The notes beneath the pieces were generated by a model that saw only the letters and a list, made by a program, of their open reading frames with translations, was not told the DNA's origin and did not search any database. Positions 8,889-17,933 of a stretch of DNA of 64,000 bases are shown here, in pieces (position 1 is the first letter of the stretch; the number at the start of each line of letters is the position of its first letter). The DNA lies in NCBI GenBank assembly GCA_016719575.1, contig JADJYV010000004.1, forward strand, positions 53,415-117,414, written 5' to 3'. Position numbers and translations under genes: made by a program. The stretch is from Pseudobdellovibrionaceae bacterium. GTDB lineage: Bacteria; Bdellovibrionota; Bdellovibrionia; Bdellovibrionales; Bdellovibrionaceae.

Positions 8889-9132
8889 AGGCCTAATTTC
8901 TATCACAACGCCGCTGAATAGGCACTTGCTTAAAATAGGCCAATATTCAGCTCAAATTATACAAAAAAACAAACATACACTTGGCCTACGTATTAGTACA
9001 AGTCCATGTAATTACGCACAAATATACAAATATTCAATATACGTCAAAAAATGACGTATATAGTTCTTGTATTTTAATTGGCTTTCAATTAGTTTGCAAA
9101 TCGATTTCACCTTGTGGTGTGGGGAAGGTTCG
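8889..9132. promoter_or_regulatory. Divergent promoter region of the suf regulator and the GDPD-like gene
   Basis: This AT-rich gap of 244 bases lies between divergent genes and must carry both promoters. Its most notable element is the perfect inverted repeat at 9037-9061, listed separately. Confidence 0.55.
9037..9061. promoter_or_regulatory. Perfect 10-bp inverted repeat, candidate operator
   Basis: ATATACGTCA (9037-9046), five A, then TGACGTATAT (9052-9061). It lies about 70 bases before the Rrf2 regulator's start codon, the usual place for autoregulation by an Fe-S-sensing Rrf2 protein. The arms do not match the E. coli IscR consensus that I know, so the binding protein is an inference. 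Confidence 0.5.
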
Positions 9133-9600
9133 ATGAACAAGTTTAATAGAAAACTCGAATATGCTTTGATGGCTCTTAAGTATATGGGCCAGAAAATTCC
9201 GGGCGAGCTGACATCTGCCAAAGAGGTTTCTGACAGTTTTAACACTCCATTCGATGCCACTGCCAGGGTTATGCAGGTCATGGCACAAAAAGGTCTTTTA
9301 CGTGTTGAGCATGGGGCTTTTGGTGGCTATCAGATCACTAAGGATCTTAGTAAAGTGTCGATGCGAAATTTACTAGAAATTATCGAAGGTCGCACGGCGA
9401 TGGTAAAGTGTTTAGAAAAAGAAAGCCCCTGCGAAATGCACGGCACTTGTAACATTCTTTCGCCAGTTCAAGTTTTACAACATCGTCTTAACGAATTTTA
9501 TAACAACATCACGTTAAAAGATTTATTGCTGGATCCTCCTGGGCACTCCTCAAAAGAGAACAAGTGGAAAGCGTCAAGTGTGGAGGCTCTCAATGGATAA
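9133..9600 (+). CDS. Rrf2-family Fe-S-responsive transcriptional regulator (IscR/SufR type)
   Basis: About 155 residues from the ATG at 9133, which follows GGGGAAGG; the open frame extends to 9067 without a better site. The N-terminal winged helix-turn-helix (residues 1-75: YALMALKYM, AKEVSDSF, HGAFGGYQI) is typical of Rrf2. Three cysteines, C93, C100 and C106, match the cluster-ligand pattern of IscR-type proteins, so it probably senses Fe-S status and controls the suf genes that follow. sufB starts within its last codons, giving tight coupling. Confidence 0.92.
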   Translation: MNKFNRKLEYALMALKYMGQKIPGELTSAKEVSDSFNTPFDATARVMQVMAQKGLLRVEHGAFGGYQITKDLSKVSMRNLLEIIEGRTAMVKCLEKESPCEMHGTCNILSPVQVLQHRLNEFYNNITLKDLLLDPPGHSSKENKWKASSVEALNG

Positions 9601-11044
9601 TTCAACAAAGGCTGCGGGCGAAGGCCTTCCCGATACTGAATACAAGTGGGGCTTTACCACCGATATTGAGACCGACACTGTTGGCAAAGGCTTAAACGAA
9701 GACGTGATTCGACTTATTTCGAAAAAGAAGAGTGAACCAGAGTGGCTGCTTGAGTACCGGTTAAAGGCATTTAAGTATTGGCAAAGTCTTACAGAACCAA
9801 CTTGGGGCCACGTCCACTATCCAAAAATTGATTTTCAAGATATTTGCTATTATTCAGCGCCTAAAAAAAACGTCGAAGGCCCTAAATCGATGGATGATTT
9901 AGATCCAGAATTGGTAAAAACTTTTGAAAAGCTGGGTATTCCGCTCACAGAACAAAAGCGGATATCTGGAATTGCTGTTGACGTGGTTTTTGATTCTGTT
10001 TCAATTGGGACAACACATAACGAAGCCCTAGAAGAGGCGGGCGTTATATTTTGTTCCATTTCTGAAGCAGTTCAAAAACATCCCGACTTAGTAAAGAAGT
10101 ATTTCGGCTCAGTAGTTCCGTATTCGGATAATTTTTATGCTGCTTTAAATGCAGCGGTTTTTACTGATGGTTCCTTTTGTTATATTCCGAAGGGAGTTCG
10201 CTGTCCGATGGATCTTTCGACTTATTTTCGCATCAATGCCAAAGATACAGGACAGTTTGAAAGAACCCTACTTGTGGCCGATGAGGGCTCCTTCGTGAAC
10301 TATTTAGAGGGCTGCACGGCCCCTCAGCGTGATGAAAATCAACTGCACGCGGCTGTCGTTGAGTTGGTAGCCCTTGAGAAGGCCGAGATTAAATATTCGA
10401 CGGTACAAAACTGGTATACAGGAGACAAAAATGGTGTTGGCGGAATCTATAACTTCGTAACGAAAAGAGGAAAGGCCGCCGGAAAGCACGCAAAAATTTC
10501 GTGGACTCAAGTGGAGTCCGGTTCGGCAATTACTTGGAAATACCCCTCTGTCATTCTGCAAGGAGATTATTCAGAGGGAGCCTTCTATTCGGTGGCACTC
10601 ACTCACGACTATATGCAGGCTGATACGGGCACGAAGATGATCCATATAGGTAAAAATACGAAGAGTACAATTATTTCAAAAGGCATTTCCACGGGGCACT
10701 CGTCAAATGCTTACCGCGGCCTAGTTAAAATTATGCCTCAAGCAGAAAATGCCAGAAATTATTCACAGTGTGACTCCATGCTGGTCGGTGATCAGTGCAG
10801 TGCTCATACGTATCCTTATATAGAAGTAAAAAATAAGTCGGCCACCCTTGAGCACGAAGCAACCACCTCGAGAATAAGTGAAGATCAGATTTTCTATTTG
10901 CAATCCCGCGGTCTTAATATGGAAAAGTCGATTTCGATGTTGGTGAATGGGTTTTGCAAACAGGTCTTTAAAGAATTGCCGTTAGAATTTTCTGTCGAAG
11001 CCGTCAAATTAATTGAAATGAAACTTGAGAACTCGGTAGGTTAA
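9593..11044 (+). CDS. sufB: Fe-S cluster assembly scaffold protein SufB
   Basis: About 483 residues from the ATG at 9593, chosen because GGAGG at 9582-9586 precedes it; a GTG at 9578 is in frame but lies before that site. It carries the SufB signatures: GVRCPMDLSTYFRIN, FVNYLEGCTAPQRDENQLHAAVVEL, and the C-terminal LEHEATTSRISEDQIFYLQSRG with the acidic/His ligands. With SufC and SufD it forms the SufBC2D scaffold on which Fe-S clusters are built in the cytoplasm. It overlaps the end of the Rrf2 regulator and ends 1 base before sufC. Confidence 0.97.
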   Translation: MDNSTKAAGEGLPDTEYKWGFTTDIETDTVGKGLNEDVIRLISKKKSEPEWLLEYRLKAFKYWQSLTEPTWGHVHYPKIDFQDICYYSAPKKNVEGPKSMDDLDPELVKTFEKLGIPLTEQKRISGIAVDVVFDSVSIGTTHNEALEEAGVIFCSISEAVQKHPDLVKKYFGSVVPYSDNFYAALNAAVFTDGSFCYIPKGVRCPMDLSTYFRINAKDTGQFERTLLVADEGSFVNYLEGCTAPQRDENQLHAAVVELVALEKAEIKYSTVQNWYTGDKNGVGGIYNFVTKRGKAAGKHAKISWTQVESGSAITWKYPSVILQGDYSEGAFYSVALTHDYMQADTGTKMIHIGKNTKSTIISKGISTGHSSNAYRGLVKIMPQAENARNYSQCDSMLVGDQCSAHTYPYIEVKNKSATLEHEATTSRISEDQIFYLQSRGLNMEKSISMLVNGFCKQVFKELPLEFSVEAVKLIEMKLENSVG

Positions 11045-11045
11045 A

Positions 11046-11798
11046 ATGTTAGAAATTAAAAATTTACACGCCAAAGTTGATGACAAAGAAATTCTAAAGG
11101 GATTGAACTTGTCGATAAAAGCCGGGGAGGTTCATGCTATCATGGGACCTAATGGCTCGGGCAAGTCGACCCTTTCGAAAGTGCTTGCCGGGCATCCGGC
11201 CTATGAGGTCACGGCGGGCGAGGTTCTTTTTGAAATTAATTTTCAAATGAAAAACCTCTTAGACCTAGCTCCCGATGAAAGGGCCAAAGAGGGAATCTTT
11301 TTGGCATTCCAATATCCTATCGAAGTTCCCGGAATAACTAATATTAGTTTTTTACAGACGGCATTCAATTCAATTCTGGAGCACCAGGGCTCGGAGCCTT
11401 TGTCTGACGAAGAGTTTCGCATTTTTGTCGAAGAAAAGTTAAAGATTGTATCGATGAAGAAAGACTTTTTAGAGAGGCCTGTGAACGTCGGCTTTTCCGG
11501 TGGCGAGAAAAAACGCAACGAGATTCTACAAATGGCAGTTTTGGCTCCTCGCCTTGCATTGCTTGATGAAACCGATTCGGGCTTAGACATTGATGCGCTT
11601 CGCATCGTTTCTGAGGGAGTCAACAAACTTCGTCGCAAAGACAATGCCATTGTTCTTGTGACGCATTACCAGAGGCTTTTGCAGTATATTAAGCCCGACT
11701 TTGTTCATGTTTTGGCGAATGGAAAAATTATCGAGACGGGTGATTACAAGCTAGCCGAAACCCTTGAGCAACGCGGTTACGATTGGTTGGTAAATTGA
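11046..11798 (+). CDS. sufC: Fe-S assembly ATPase SufC
   Basis: 250-residue ABC-type ATPase. Walker A GPNGSGKST at residues 34-42, Q-loop in the FLAFQYPIEVPG segment, signature FSGGEKKRNEI, Walker B LALLDETDSGLD, and the switch His in LVTHYQR. No membrane partner is present; SufC powers the SufB-SufD scaffold. One base separates it from sufB, and sufD begins two bases after its stop. Confidence 0.97.
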   Translation: MLEIKNLHAKVDDKEILKGLNLSIKAGEVHAIMGPNGSGKSTLSKVLAGHPAYEVTAGEVLFEINFQMKNLLDLAPDERAKEGIFLAFQYPIEVPGITNISFLQTAFNSILEHQGSEPLSDEEFRIFVEEKLKIVSMKKDFLERPVNVGFSGGEKKRNEILQMAVLAPRLALLDETDSGLDIDALRIVSEGVNKLRRKDNAIVLVTHYQRLLQYIKPDFVHVLANGKIIETGDYKLAETLEQRGYDWLVN

Positions 11799-11800
11799 TA

Positions 11801-13078
11801 ATGAATCTACTAAAGCAATTCGATAATTTTTTAAAACATTCGGATCAGAGTCCTGAGGTGCTTGGGGTTCGCGCGAAAGCGGCAAACTTTCTAAAGACCC
11901 GAGGCTTGCCGACTCGCAAAGATGACGAATGGAAATATACAAGTTTAAAAATATTGAACGATGAGTCTTTTTTGCCGGCACAATTAGAGACTCCGCAGCC
12001 TTCGCACGATACAATTCAAAAAATTCAAAATCAGTTAAGCTCTGAGTTTATCAACATCGTTTTCCACAACGGAGTTTTAAACAAGACACTTTCTGCTTTA
12101 GATGAATTGCCATCAGGGGTAAGGCTCGATGAACGAACCTGCAAGTCGTTAAGCGAAAGAGAATTCGCAGACTCATTCGAGGCTCTTAACGCTGTTTACT
12201 CGGAAAAATATTATACCTTAGAAGTCGCGCCAGATACTGCGATAAGTAGACCCCTTCAATTTTTATTTTTTTCTTCGCTGGAACAGGGACCTGCTATTAT
12301 CGCAAGTCCCAATGTAACTGTGAATATCGGCGACCGAGCTTCTTTGAGCCTTATCGAGAGCTATGAGGGGCAAGAAGATGCCCGTTATTTCGTCAATTCA
12401 CAGTTTGATTTAAACATAGCAGAGTCTGCAAAGGTTAGTCATGTACGCGTTCAGACCGAAAGCAAAAGAGCTATCAACATCGGGCGTACAAATGTGTTTT
12501 TAGGATCTAACTCGAGTCTGCATACCTTGGCATACGCAACGGGCTCTCTTTTAGCCCATTACAATTTGAGACTTACATTGAAGTCCGTGGGCGCGTCTGC
12601 GATTGTTGATGGCGCCTGCCTTGTGCGCGGCGAGCAACATCTTGATAATGTGACGGTTATTGATCACGCCATTGGTGGTTGCAGCACGAGTCAGCACTAT
12701 AAAGGCGTTGTGGCAGATCGCGCGCGCACCATTTTTAATGGCAAGGTCATTATTCAAAAACAGGCCCAAAAAGCAAACTCGCAACAGCTCAACAATAATT
12801 TATTATTGAGCCGTGAGGCTGAGGCCAACAGTCGTCCCCAGTTAGAAATTTATGCAGATGATGTCAAGGCCTCTCATGGATCCACAATTGGTCAATTGAA
12901 TCGCGAAGAGCTCTTCTATTTAGAGAGCCGTGCGATTTCGCCGGCGTTAGCTGTCCCAATGATGAGCCTTGGGTACTTATCAGAGCTAATTTATAAAATC
13001 GAGAATGAACAACTTCAAAAGTGGTTAAGTAAAAAGCTTCACGACGCCTTTATCGGCATCAAGGTGGATCTGGCGTGA
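11801..13078 (+). CDS. sufD: Fe-S cluster assembly protein SufD
   Basis: About 425 residues from the ATG at 11801, just after the sufC stop (an alternative start at 11783 would overlap sufC). The C-terminal two thirds form the SufBD beta-helix (for example VNIGDRASLSLIESYEG, NNNLLLSREAEANSRPQLEIYADDVKASHGSTIGQL), and the DDVKASHG motif holds the family's conserved His. The N-terminal half is variable, as usual for SufD. Works in the SufBC2D complex. Its TGA overlaps the GTG of sufS. Confidence 0.95.
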   Translation: MNLLKQFDNFLKHSDQSPEVLGVRAKAANFLKTRGLPTRKDDEWKYTSLKILNDESFLPAQLETPQPSHDTIQKIQNQLSSEFINIVFHNGVLNKTLSALDELPSGVRLDERTCKSLSEREFADSFEALNAVYSEKYYTLEVAPDTAISRPLQFLFFSSLEQGPAIIASPNVTVNIGDRASLSLIESYEGQEDARYFVNSQFDLNIAESAKVSHVRVQTESKRAINIGRTNVFLGSNSSLHTLAYATGSLLAHYNLRLTLKSVGASAIVDGACLVRGEQHLDNVTVIDHAIGGCSTSQHYKGVVADRARTIFNGKVIIQKQAQKANSQQLNNNLLLSREAEANSRPQLEIYADDVKASHGSTIGQLNREELFYLESRAISPALAVPMMSLGYLSELIYKIENEQLQKWLSKKLHDAFIGIKVDLA

Positions 13079-14304
13079 TTGAGAACGAAACTTTATTTGA
13101 GAATATTCGCAGGCAATTTCCGGCACTAACGCAAAAAGTGAACGGGCGAGAGTTTGTTTATCTTGATAGTGCCGCCACAACTTTGAAGCCAGAGGTTGTA
13201 GCCAAGAGGGTCTATCATTTTAATCAATACGAAATTTCAAATGTACATCGTGGGGCTCATTATTTTGCAGATCAGGCCACGCAAAAATATGAAGAGGCCC
13301 GAAAAACGACAGCGGCCTTTTTAAATGCAAAAACAACAACAGAGGTCATTTTTGTCCGGGGCACAACCGAAGCCATTAATCTGATCGCTTATAGCTTTGC
13401 TCGCCCTCTTTTAAAAGAAAATGATGAAATTCTTATTACCGAGATGGAGCATCATGCCAACATAGTGCCTTGGCAGATAGTGGCTTCAGAAAAGCGAGCA
13501 AAGGTTCGTGCCGTTCTCGTAAAAGAAAATGGAGAGCTCGACCTCGAAGATTTAAAGTCAAAGCTAAGCAGCAAAACAAAAATTGTCGCGGTGACGGCTT
13601 GTTCCAATATTCTAGGTACCGTGAACAATGTGAAATTGATAACTGAGTTGGCGCATAAAGTTGGCGCGAAGGTCCTTGTGGATGGCGCACAGATTGTTTC
13701 GCAGGAAGTGGTGGATGTTCAAGATATCAATTGCGATTTCTTTGCCTTTTCCGGTCATAAGTTGTTCGCACCATTCGGAATCGGCGTCCTTTATGCTAAA
13801 AAAGAAATATTAGAAACAATGCCGCCTTATCAAGGGGGCGGCAGTATGATTTCTGATGTTTGCATCGAAAGTTCTACCTACAATGATGTCCCCTACAGAT
13901 TTGAGGCTGGCACCCCTAATGTTGAGGGGGCGATTGCCCTTGGCTGTGCTATAGAGTTTTTAAAGAGCATTGGCTTTACCAAGATCTCTGAGCATAAAAA
14001 GGATCTTCTAGAGGCAGCCACCGAAGGGCTGTTGAAAATTCCCCAAGTTCAAATTGTTGGAACGGCCCCCCGCAAGGGTCCTATTCTGAGTTTTAATTTA
14101 CTAAAAACTCATCACTCAGATGTCGGACAGGTGTTAGATCAGCAGGGGATTGCAGTCCGCGCAGGTCATCACTGTACACAGCCGCTGATGAAGCGCCTTG
14201 GGATTTCCGGAACTGTTCGCGCTTCATTTTCAATTTATAACAACATAAAAGATGTCGATTTGTTTTTAAAGGGCGTTAAAAAAGCCCAGGAGTTGTTTCA
14301 ATGA
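13075..14304 (+). CDS. sufS: Cysteine desulfurase SufS
   Basis: 409-residue class V aminotransferase-fold enzyme that removes sulfur from cysteine to supply the Suf scaffold. The PLP lysine is K229 in FSGHKLFAPFG; the active cysteine is C367 in RAGHHCTQP; the HHAN element (MEHHANIVPW) contacts the cofactor. Start is GTG overlapping the sufD stop (GTGA). Group II SufS enzymes usually need a SufE or SufU acceptor; none is seen in this operon. Confidence 0.96.
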   Translation: MIENETLFENIRRQFPALTQKVNGREFVYLDSAATTLKPEVVAKRVYHFNQYEISNVHRGAHYFADQATQKYEEARKTTAAFLNAKTTTEVIFVRGTTEAINLIAYSFARPLLKENDEILITEMEHHANIVPWQIVASEKRAKVRAVLVKENGELDLEDLKSKLSSKTKIVAVTACSNILGTVNNVKLITELAHKVGAKVLVDGAQIVSQEVVDVQDINCDFFAFSGHKLFAPFGIGVLYAKKEILETMPPYQGGGSMISDVCIESSTYNDVPYRFEAGTPNVEGAIALGCAIEFLKSIGFTKISEHKKDLLEAATEGLLKIPQVQIVGTAPRKGPILSFNLLKTHHSDVGQVLDQQGIAVRAGHHCTQPLMKRLGISGTVRASFSIYNNIKDVDLFLKGVKKAQELFQ

Positions 14305-14861
14305 GTGCCCAAGATGTACTAATTAGAATTCAGGCCACACCAAATCCTGCAGCGTGGAAATTTGTTTTAGATCGCCCTGTTTTAACAGAAGGCAAGGCGA
14401 CTTATTCTAATACAGAAGAAGCGTCGGCAAATCATTTGGCGGAGGGGCTTTTTCAAGTTTCTGCTGTTAAGCAGGTTCATTTTTTTCAAAACGTGATCAC
14501 TGTTACGCATGCTTTTGATGCTGAGCCTGAAGAGATACAGCAGGGGGTTTGTGCGGTGATTCAGAGCCGAATGGCTCTCCACAATCCGAACCAAACCCCG
14601 GTTGACGAGAAAAAAATCAAAAGACAAAATCAGTCGCCAGAAATTCAACAGATCGAAGAAATTTTAGATCGTACGGTTCGCCCTGGGCTTCAAGGCGATG
14701 GGGGCGACATCGAAGTTGTGAGTTACGAGAATAATAAACTGACGGTGTTTTACCAAGGTGCCTGTGGTACCTGCCCTAGTGCTACGACGGGGACATTAAT
14801 GGCCATCGAAGGGATCTTGCGGGATCAGTTCAATCCGCAAATTGAAGTTACTCCTCTTTAG
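14301..14861 (+). CDS. NFU-type Fe-S carrier protein (Nfu_N plus NifU C-terminal domain)
   Basis: 186 residues with an N-terminal Nfu_N-like domain (IRIQATPNPAAWKFVLDRP at residues 7-25) and a C-terminal NifU-like domain whose GACGTCPS motif gives C155 and C158, the pair that binds a cluster between two subunits. This domain order matches NFU1-like carriers that deliver clusters to target enzymes. It overlaps sufS by four bases (ATGA) and closes the suf operon. Its last 14 bases overlap the convergent gene at 14848. Confidence 0.92.
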   Translation: MSAQDVLIRIQATPNPAAWKFVLDRPVLTEGKATYSNTEEASANHLAEGLFQVSAVKQVHFFQNVITVTHAFDAEPEEIQQGVCAVIQSRMALHNPNQTPVDEKKIKRQNQSPEIQQIEEILDRTVRPGLQGDGGDIEVVSYENNKLTVFYQGACGTCPSATTGTLMAIEGILRDQFNPQIEVTPL

Positions 14862-15429
14862 ATTTTTCTTCCGCAGCTTTTTCGGCGGCAAGGGCTTGTA
14901 AATTCATAACGCGAGTTTCGGCGGTGTCTTCAGGGCGGCTGACAATGACGGCTGAGGCTGTTAGCGGAGCATTTGCCTTTTCAAGATGAGAGCTCAAAGA
15001 AATAAGCTTTTGAGTGTCGCTTGTAAAGCCGCTGACCAAGAGGCTGATTCTATGCGGTTGGCCCAGGGCGAGTCCTTCAAAGCTTCCAGAAATCTGCCCC
15101 TGAACAAGACTCACTCCCGCAGGCAAAGACCATTTATAGTCGAGCCAAGAGTCTCCTTCGATATTTTGAGTGATAAAGCCGACCAGTTCGACGAGGCTTT
15201 CACTATCATTTGGGAAGGTCTCTGGTCCAACGATTTCTACACTCATGGCGGCGGCGTGTTTTCCGAGAACCAAACGATTGGGTTTAAAGCCAGACTCTAT
15301 GCTTGCGACAGAACGGCGAACAGTCTGCGGCCTATTTTGTGCGATAATCATCGCACCCACCCCAATGGCAACTCCGCAAATTGTAAGGGCGAGCAGTTTC
15401 AAGGTCGTTATTAGTTTGGAACGAGACAT
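14848..15429 (-). CDS. Membrane-anchored periplasmic protein, unknown function
   Basis: 193 residues: an N-terminal signal anchor (about residues 8-29), then a soluble domain of beta strands (VGFITQNIEGDSWLDYKWSLPAGVSLVQG) and a C-terminal Ala/Glu/Lys-rich helix. The beta part could be an Ig-like or adhesion-like fold, but I do not recognise the family. Its start overlaps the end of the upstream protease by 19 bases, so the two are probably translated together, and its end overlaps nfu by 14 bases. Confidence 0.7.
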   Translation of the reverse strand: MSRSKLITTLKLLALTICGVAIGVGAMIIAQNRPQTVRRSVASIESGFKPNRLVLGKHAAAMSVEIVGPETFPNDSESLVELVGFITQNIEGDSWLDYKWSLPAGVSLVQGQISGSFEGLALGQPHRISLLVSGFTSDTQKLISLSSHLEKANAPLTASAVIVSRPEDTAETRVMNLQALAAEKAAEEKSKEE

Positions 15430-17285
15430 AAGCTCCCCGAATAAAGATAGTAAGTTGCGGTGGCTGTATCAAAGCTTGAGGCCGTTTTGCCATAGGTAGA
15501 AGATTTGACGTTGATCATATAGTAACCTGCAGGAAGGCCGGTGAGATCAACCGATTCTGATTGGGCATTGCTGCTTACGTTGATGGTCTTGCTCTTTTTT
15601 AAGAGAGTGGAATTCGAAAACCCAGCTTGAGCCTCTTGCACTTCTTCAGAGTAGTAATAGCCGTTTGCATACAAATACAAATTGAGATCAACAATATCGG
15701 CTCCACCAGAGCCGGTGCTATAGATCAAGCTTAGTGTTTTACTTTGGCCATCATGATAGTAGGTATAGAAGTCGTTTGACATTAATTGGTTTGAGCGATC
15801 ATATCCATAAACAGCGTCAACAACAGGGTTCATATTAACTGTTGGGCACGAGGGGCTCGGCGCTTGGGCATTGAGGGTATTGCCATACAATGTTGTGTCT
15901 CTCTTTTGATTTTCTTCGGTGAGGATGGCGCGCCAATTTGTATTTTGGGTGGAGTCTGTAATCCTCGTATTTAGTTTGTAATTAAAGAGACCAAAATTGA
16001 TAAATTTATGAGGGGGAGTATAGGTCCCAACCACATCGTTCAGGCTTGTAAAAGCCTGCCAGACGGCCGAAAAGGGGATCGCTGCTTTGAGAGTTTTAAA
16101 GAGAGTTCGAGAAATGGAAAACTCTCTAAAAACCCCTTCGTTGGCTGCGGGTTTGTCATAGACAGCAGTGGCTGCTGCTTCTGTCATGCTCACACGGATC
16201 GAGATACCCGCGCTGGATCCAGTGCCCTCAACCGAGTCACTTTTAAAGCCAACGGTGTCGATGTAATTTGTGTAACCACCACTGCCCTTAATTCCGGAGG
16301 ATGAGGAATAGACGATCGTGTCCAAAACGGCTGCTTGAAAGTAGTTTGCCCAGCCCTCACTCCAGGCAAGGCGAGGATCAATTATGAAATTTCCGTTATG
16401 CGATCCACCCTGGGAGTCCGAGTGCCCGTAGTGAGATTCAAGAAAATGACCGTATTCATGCAGAATAACCGAGTCGTCAAAGTGATCGGTATCTGAGTTT
16501 TTGACGTCGCCGTTTTTTCCTCCCAAAATATATAGACGGTCCTCGTTGCTAACGTAAAACGAAGCGAGGGCATTGGGAGAGCCATAGTACGAGTAAGGAT
16601 TAAAGCCTGCCTTCCAAAAAATTGTAACCTTATCGGCAACAAAGGTCGGATTTCCGGATTGGGCACGCAAGAATTGATTTGCCCAGTAAATGTTAGCCAA
16701 AATATTAAATGCACCACCAGGAATTTTAGAATTGCTGTCGCTCGCTCTTGCCGAGGCGGCCAGGTTAACTCCGGTCACGGTGGATTGTCCTCCAGAAATT
16801 GCAAAAGCGGCTTCGATCGAGTAGGGAGTTGCAGAGTAGATATCTTCTAAGACACTCGCTCTGACGGAGCTCGTGTTCGAGCGAGATAGAACCCGAACTT
16901 TGTATGAGCCATCGGATCTTGGGATTTGCATATTGGTAAAGTTTCCGTTGGCGTCGGTTTCTCCGCATTGAATAATATTATTGGCCGCATCTAAAATGTG
17001 AACTTCAGCTAAAGGGATGTTTGTAGAAACTGGATTATTGCAGAGTCCCTGGCACATCGAACTTGTCCAGTCGAGGTTGCGGTAATAAAACTTAGCATTA
17101 CCAGAAACTGTTGTGACGGGCGCAGCATAGGTTATTTTTTGGGCGGAACCGCAATAAGCGGCCTCGGGGTGTTGAGACGGATCTGACTGATCTGGCGCTT
17201 GCAAAGTATTGCTGCAAGCCGAAAGGCTCAACAAAAGTGCGATACAATACAGCAAGCGCTGAATGAGGCTACGTCTTAAATCCAT
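15411..17285 (-). CDS. Lipoprotein zinc metalloprotease (HExxH, gluzincin-like)
   Basis: 624 residues. A lipobox (LSAC, Cys at residue 24) marks an outer-membrane or periplasmic lipoprotein. About residues 85-135 look like a carboxypeptidase-regulatory-like beta domain. HEYGH at 276-280 supplies two zinc ligands and the catalytic Glu; a downstream WSEGWANYF segment offers the third Glu ligand as in gluzincins. A C-terminal beta domain (about 520-624) resembles a pre-peptidase C-terminal or substrate-binding module. Natural substrate unknown. It is co-transcribed with the overlapping gene at 14848. Confidence 0.82.
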   Translation of the reverse strand: MDLRRSLIQRLLYCIALLLSLSACSNTLQAPDQSDPSQHPEAAYCGSAQKITYAAPVTTVSGNAKFYYRNLDWTSSMCQGLCNNPVSTNIPLAEVHILDAANNIIQCGETDANGNFTNMQIPRSDGSYKVRVLSRSNTSSVRASVLEDIYSATPYSIEAAFAISGGQSTVTGVNLAASARASDSNSKIPGGAFNILANIYWANQFLRAQSGNPTFVADKVTIFWKAGFNPYSYYGSPNALASFYVSNEDRLYILGGKNGDVKNSDTDHFDDSVILHEYGHFLESHYGHSDSQGGSHNGNFIIDPRLAWSEGWANYFQAAVLDTIVYSSSSGIKGSGGYTNYIDTVGFKSDSVEGTGSSAGISIRVSMTEAAATAVYDKPAANEGVFREFSISRTLFKTLKAAIPFSAVWQAFTSLNDVVGTYTPPHKFINFGLFNYKLNTRITDSTQNTNWRAILTEENQKRDTTLYGNTLNAQAPSPSCPTVNMNPVVDAVYGYDRSNQLMSNDFYTYYHDGQSKTLSLIYSTGSGGADIVDLNLYLYANGYYYSEEVQEAQAGFSNSTLLKKSKTINVSSNAQSESVDLTGLPAGYYMINVKSSTYGKTASSFDTATATYYLYSGSLCLVPN

Positions 17286-17690
17286 GTTAGTATTATCGGA
17301 CTTTTGAATAGCTAGCTAAACGCCTGGTCTCATAATAGACCAGCCCAAACAAACAAAAATTTCTAGTTTTTAGGCGGCTGTCTCAATGTTGTATTGCCGA
17401 AATGGAAAAATGGGAAAAACGACAAAAAAGGCAAAAAAAAGGCCCGACGGCTACTCTGGAACATAAACCTGTTTTCGCTAAGGTGGGTGGCCATGATAAC
17501 AACTTTAGGCTTCTCAGTACATGCTGAGCTTGCACACCATTGTCAGGGACAGCCCCCAATTCATTGCTCATAAGGTTTATTTTCGATAGAGCTTTATGCC
17601 TGTCGAACCCTTTCTTTATTCTAAACCCATTTTTGAAAAAAGCAATTGGGCCAGACTCGTGCCAATACGATTTTTTCCGATAGGATGGAT
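17286..17690. other. Intergenic stretch with an inverted repeat
   Basis: 405 bases. It holds the promoter of the minus-strand protease and of the plus-strand membrane gene. A perfect 7-bp inverted repeat lies at 17324-17343. A 41-codon plus-strand frame at 17402-17527 is Lys/Arg-rich and not convincing. No other feature seen. Confidence 0.5.
17324..17343. promoter_or_regulatory. 7-bp perfect inverted repeat upstream of the metalloprotease
   Basis: CTGGTCT, six-base loop, AGACCAG. It sits about 40 bases before the protease start on the minus strand, where an operator or 5' leader hairpin could lie. No T-run follows on either strand, so a terminator is unlikely. Confidence 0.35.
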
Positions 17691-17906
17691 ATGACGCCTG
17701 AAAAATTGGACTTTTTCTTTCCATTCATCGTGTTTTTCTATGGACTGATCTTATTGGTTGTGCTGGAGACTCCGGCGCTGGTCAAAATTGGAGAAGAAAG
17801 ACTGGGCGCTGTTTTCCAACAAATGAGTCGCCACAGGGGTCTTGCCTGGGCTTGTTTTTTTATTGGGGGCCTTTGGTCATTTCAAAATGTTTATTTGACT
17901 CTGTAA
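17691..17906 (+). CDS. Small two-helix membrane protein, unknown
   Basis: About 71 residues from the ATG at 17691, preceded by AGGA five bases upstream; earlier in-frame starts (17646, 17685) are less well placed. Two hydrophobic helices (residues about 8-27 and 49-68) flank a basic cytoplasmic loop with QQMSRHRG. It precedes xseA by 27 bases and may be co-transcribed with it. No family recognised. Confidence 0.65.
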   Translation: MTPEKLDFFFPFIVFFYGLILLVVLETPALVKIGEERLGAVFQQMSRHRGLAWACFFIGGLWSFQNVYLTL

Positions 17907-17933
17907 GAGGCCATCATTAAGTTCTCCCGAGAG

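Noticed and set aside
17306..17319. 14-mer GAATAGCTAGCTAA that also occurs at 34438-34451
   Set aside because: Both are upstream of genes and contain a TAGCTAGCTA palindrome, but two hits of an AT-rich 14-mer in 64 kb is weak evidence for an operator.
17402..17527. 41-codon plus-strand frame with Lys/Arg-rich start
   Set aside because: No ribosome-binding site, low complexity from A-runs, and no conserved-looking domain.
17383..17724. 113-codon minus-strand frame in the same gap
   Set aside because: Composition is unlike a protein of this genome, it overlaps the start of the membrane gene at 17691, and no start signal is visible.
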